A stretch of DNA of 64,000 nucleotides from Acidovorax delafieldii 2AN (GTDB lineage: Bacteria > Pseudomonadota > Gammaproteobacteria > Burkholderiales > Burkholderiaceae_C). The notes beneath the pieces were generated by a model that did no database searches, had not been told where the DNA came from, and saw only the letters and a program-made list of their open reading frames with translations. Shown here piece after piece: positions 63,411-64,000 of this stretch (position 1 is its first letter; every line of letters starts with the position of its first letter). Location: NCBI RefSeq assembly GCF_000175235.1, contig NZ_ACQT01000001.1, positions 62,001-126,000 on the forward strand, written 5' to 3'. A program made the translations under genes and the position numbers.

Positions 63411-63893
63411 CTAGAGAGCGTATTTGGGCAGTAGTTCTGGATGTAGATCGAAGTAGCTTTCGCCCTTTGCCTCAACTACAAGTCTGCCAAATTTCAAGAA
63501 TTCCATGCCCAGGATGGCCTCATACGCTCGCGAGCCATCATTGAGGCTGGTTCCTGATGCGACAACGTCAAATGGCTTGCCGACTCCCGGTAGAAAAAGG
63601 CTCAGCGAGTAGTTGTTGTGTGTTTTTTCCCCATGCACCGTCCTGATGCTTGCTTGATCGGGGCCCATGCAAAACGCGCCCATCTCGACCAATAGCTGTT
63701 CATCGAAATGAAAGAGGTCGGCTCCAGTGTCGAGCAGTGCTCGTATTGTCCGCTGCGGTGTTCTTGTAACGCTACCGTCTTCGGAGACATGAGGAATTGC
63801 CGCAATGGTCAGATCTATAACTGGCGACCTTAGCGAGTCGGGGATGTGTTCGAAGCCTGGCCGTAGGGCCAAAGTGATGGGTATCCGGATCAT
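63411..63893 (-). CDS. retropepsin-like aspartic protease domain protein
   Basis: 160 residues. The segment IRALLDTGADLFHFDEQLLV carries the DTGA active-site motif of retroviral-type aspartic proteases. The distal flap-and-strand part (AILGMEFLKFGRLVVEAKGE) matches the ILGMxFL block that closes such domains. As a single-domain protein it would act as a homodimer. No signal peptide; probably cytoplasmic. It stands alone near the window edge. Confidence 0.8.
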   Translation of the reverse strand: MIRIPITLALRPGFEHIPDSLRSPVIDLTIAAIPHVSEDGSVTRTPQRTIRALLDTGADLFHFDEQLLVEMGAFCMGPDQASIRTVHGEKTHNNYSLSLFLPGVGKPFDVVASGTSLNDGSRAYEAILGMEFLKFGRLVVEAKGESYFDLHPELLPKYAL

Positions 63894-64000
63894 AGTGGCT
63901 TGGCCTAAGGGAGACGTGATGCTGTTGTCATCTATGCAGGTGCATCGAGGTCAACTTGGGTGGTTTGGGCCGGTAGCGGGAAATTCCGACCAAATTTAGC

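Overview
The window looks like a chromosomal segment of a high-GC betaproteobacterium of the order Burkholderiales, most likely a Comamonadaceae-type soil or water organism. The grounds are the two Bug-type (tripartite tricarboxylate family) periplasmic receptors, the CoA-ligase/thiolase/SDR/Liv-transporter catabolic gene sets, the DUF4124 lipoprotein-like gene and the second EF-G gene. The genus is an inference from gene content, not read from a marker gene. No tRNA, rRNA or CRISPR array was seen.

Layout. (1) 1-12063 is an accessory region: a pair of dynamin-like GTPases on the minus strand (the first cut by the window edge), a secreted protein, two zinc-ribbon/TM2-type small membrane genes (one decayed), a WYL-domain regulator, an IS110 scrap joined to the C-terminal half of a YhaN-like ATPase, an intact NERD-nuclease/UvrD-like helicase with an overlapping partner gene, a helicase remnant, and a Fic AMPylase preceded by a dense set of TGTCG half-sites. 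(2) 12064-28525 is a catabolic island: a decaying minus-strand operon (acyl-CoA dehydrogenase, Bug receptor, NDP-forming acyl-CoA synthetase, broken hydrolase) divergent from a long plus-strand operon (MmgE/PrpD, AbrB-type membrane protein, small SCP2-like protein, hydrolase, two hydroxyisobutyrate-dehydrogenase-type reductases, orphan ABC receptor, metallo-lactonase, second Bug receptor, aldehyde dehydrogenase), ended by a convergent LysR regulator. (3) 28526-36516 is a defence region. It holds one large intact gene fusing a calcineurin-like phosphoesterase to a STAND-like core with a degenerate P-loop, followed by the ruins of a type I-F CRISPR-Cas system (csy1 and cas3 fragments) carrying an IS1595-family element with clean 8-bp target duplications and an intact HigBA toxin-antitoxin pair. 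(4) 36561-49868 is a second catabolic cluster under a TetR regulator: two AMP-forming CoA ligases, SCP-x/thiolase, two SDRs, a complete Liv-type ABC importer, a carboxymuconolactone-decarboxylase-like protein and a metallo-hydrolase. (5) 49869-54306 contains small accessory genes, including a membrane-anchored Mrr-type nuclease with a topoisomerase zinc finger. (6) 55027-59063 is a three-gene signalling operon (HD-GYP response regulator, MASE4 hybrid kinase, single-domain receiver). (7) 59850-62233 is an EF-G paralogue between two strong intrinsic terminators, followed by an unknown membrane protein and a retropepsin-like protease.

How the parts fit. The two catabolic clusters have the parts needed to import carboxylic acids (Bug and Liv receptors), activate them to CoA esters, oxidise and cleave them, and reduce or oxidise short aldehyde/hydroxy-acid products; the actual substrate cannot be read from the sequence. 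The intervening islands show repeated acquisition and decay of defence genes: at least seven loci carry internal stops, frameshifts or lost 5' halves, while the NERD helicase, the phosphoesterase-STAND gene, Fic and HigBA remain intact. The phosphoesterase-STAND gene (29053-32406) and the NERD helicase with its TAATG-coupled partner (7900-10187) are the best candidates for little-described systems.
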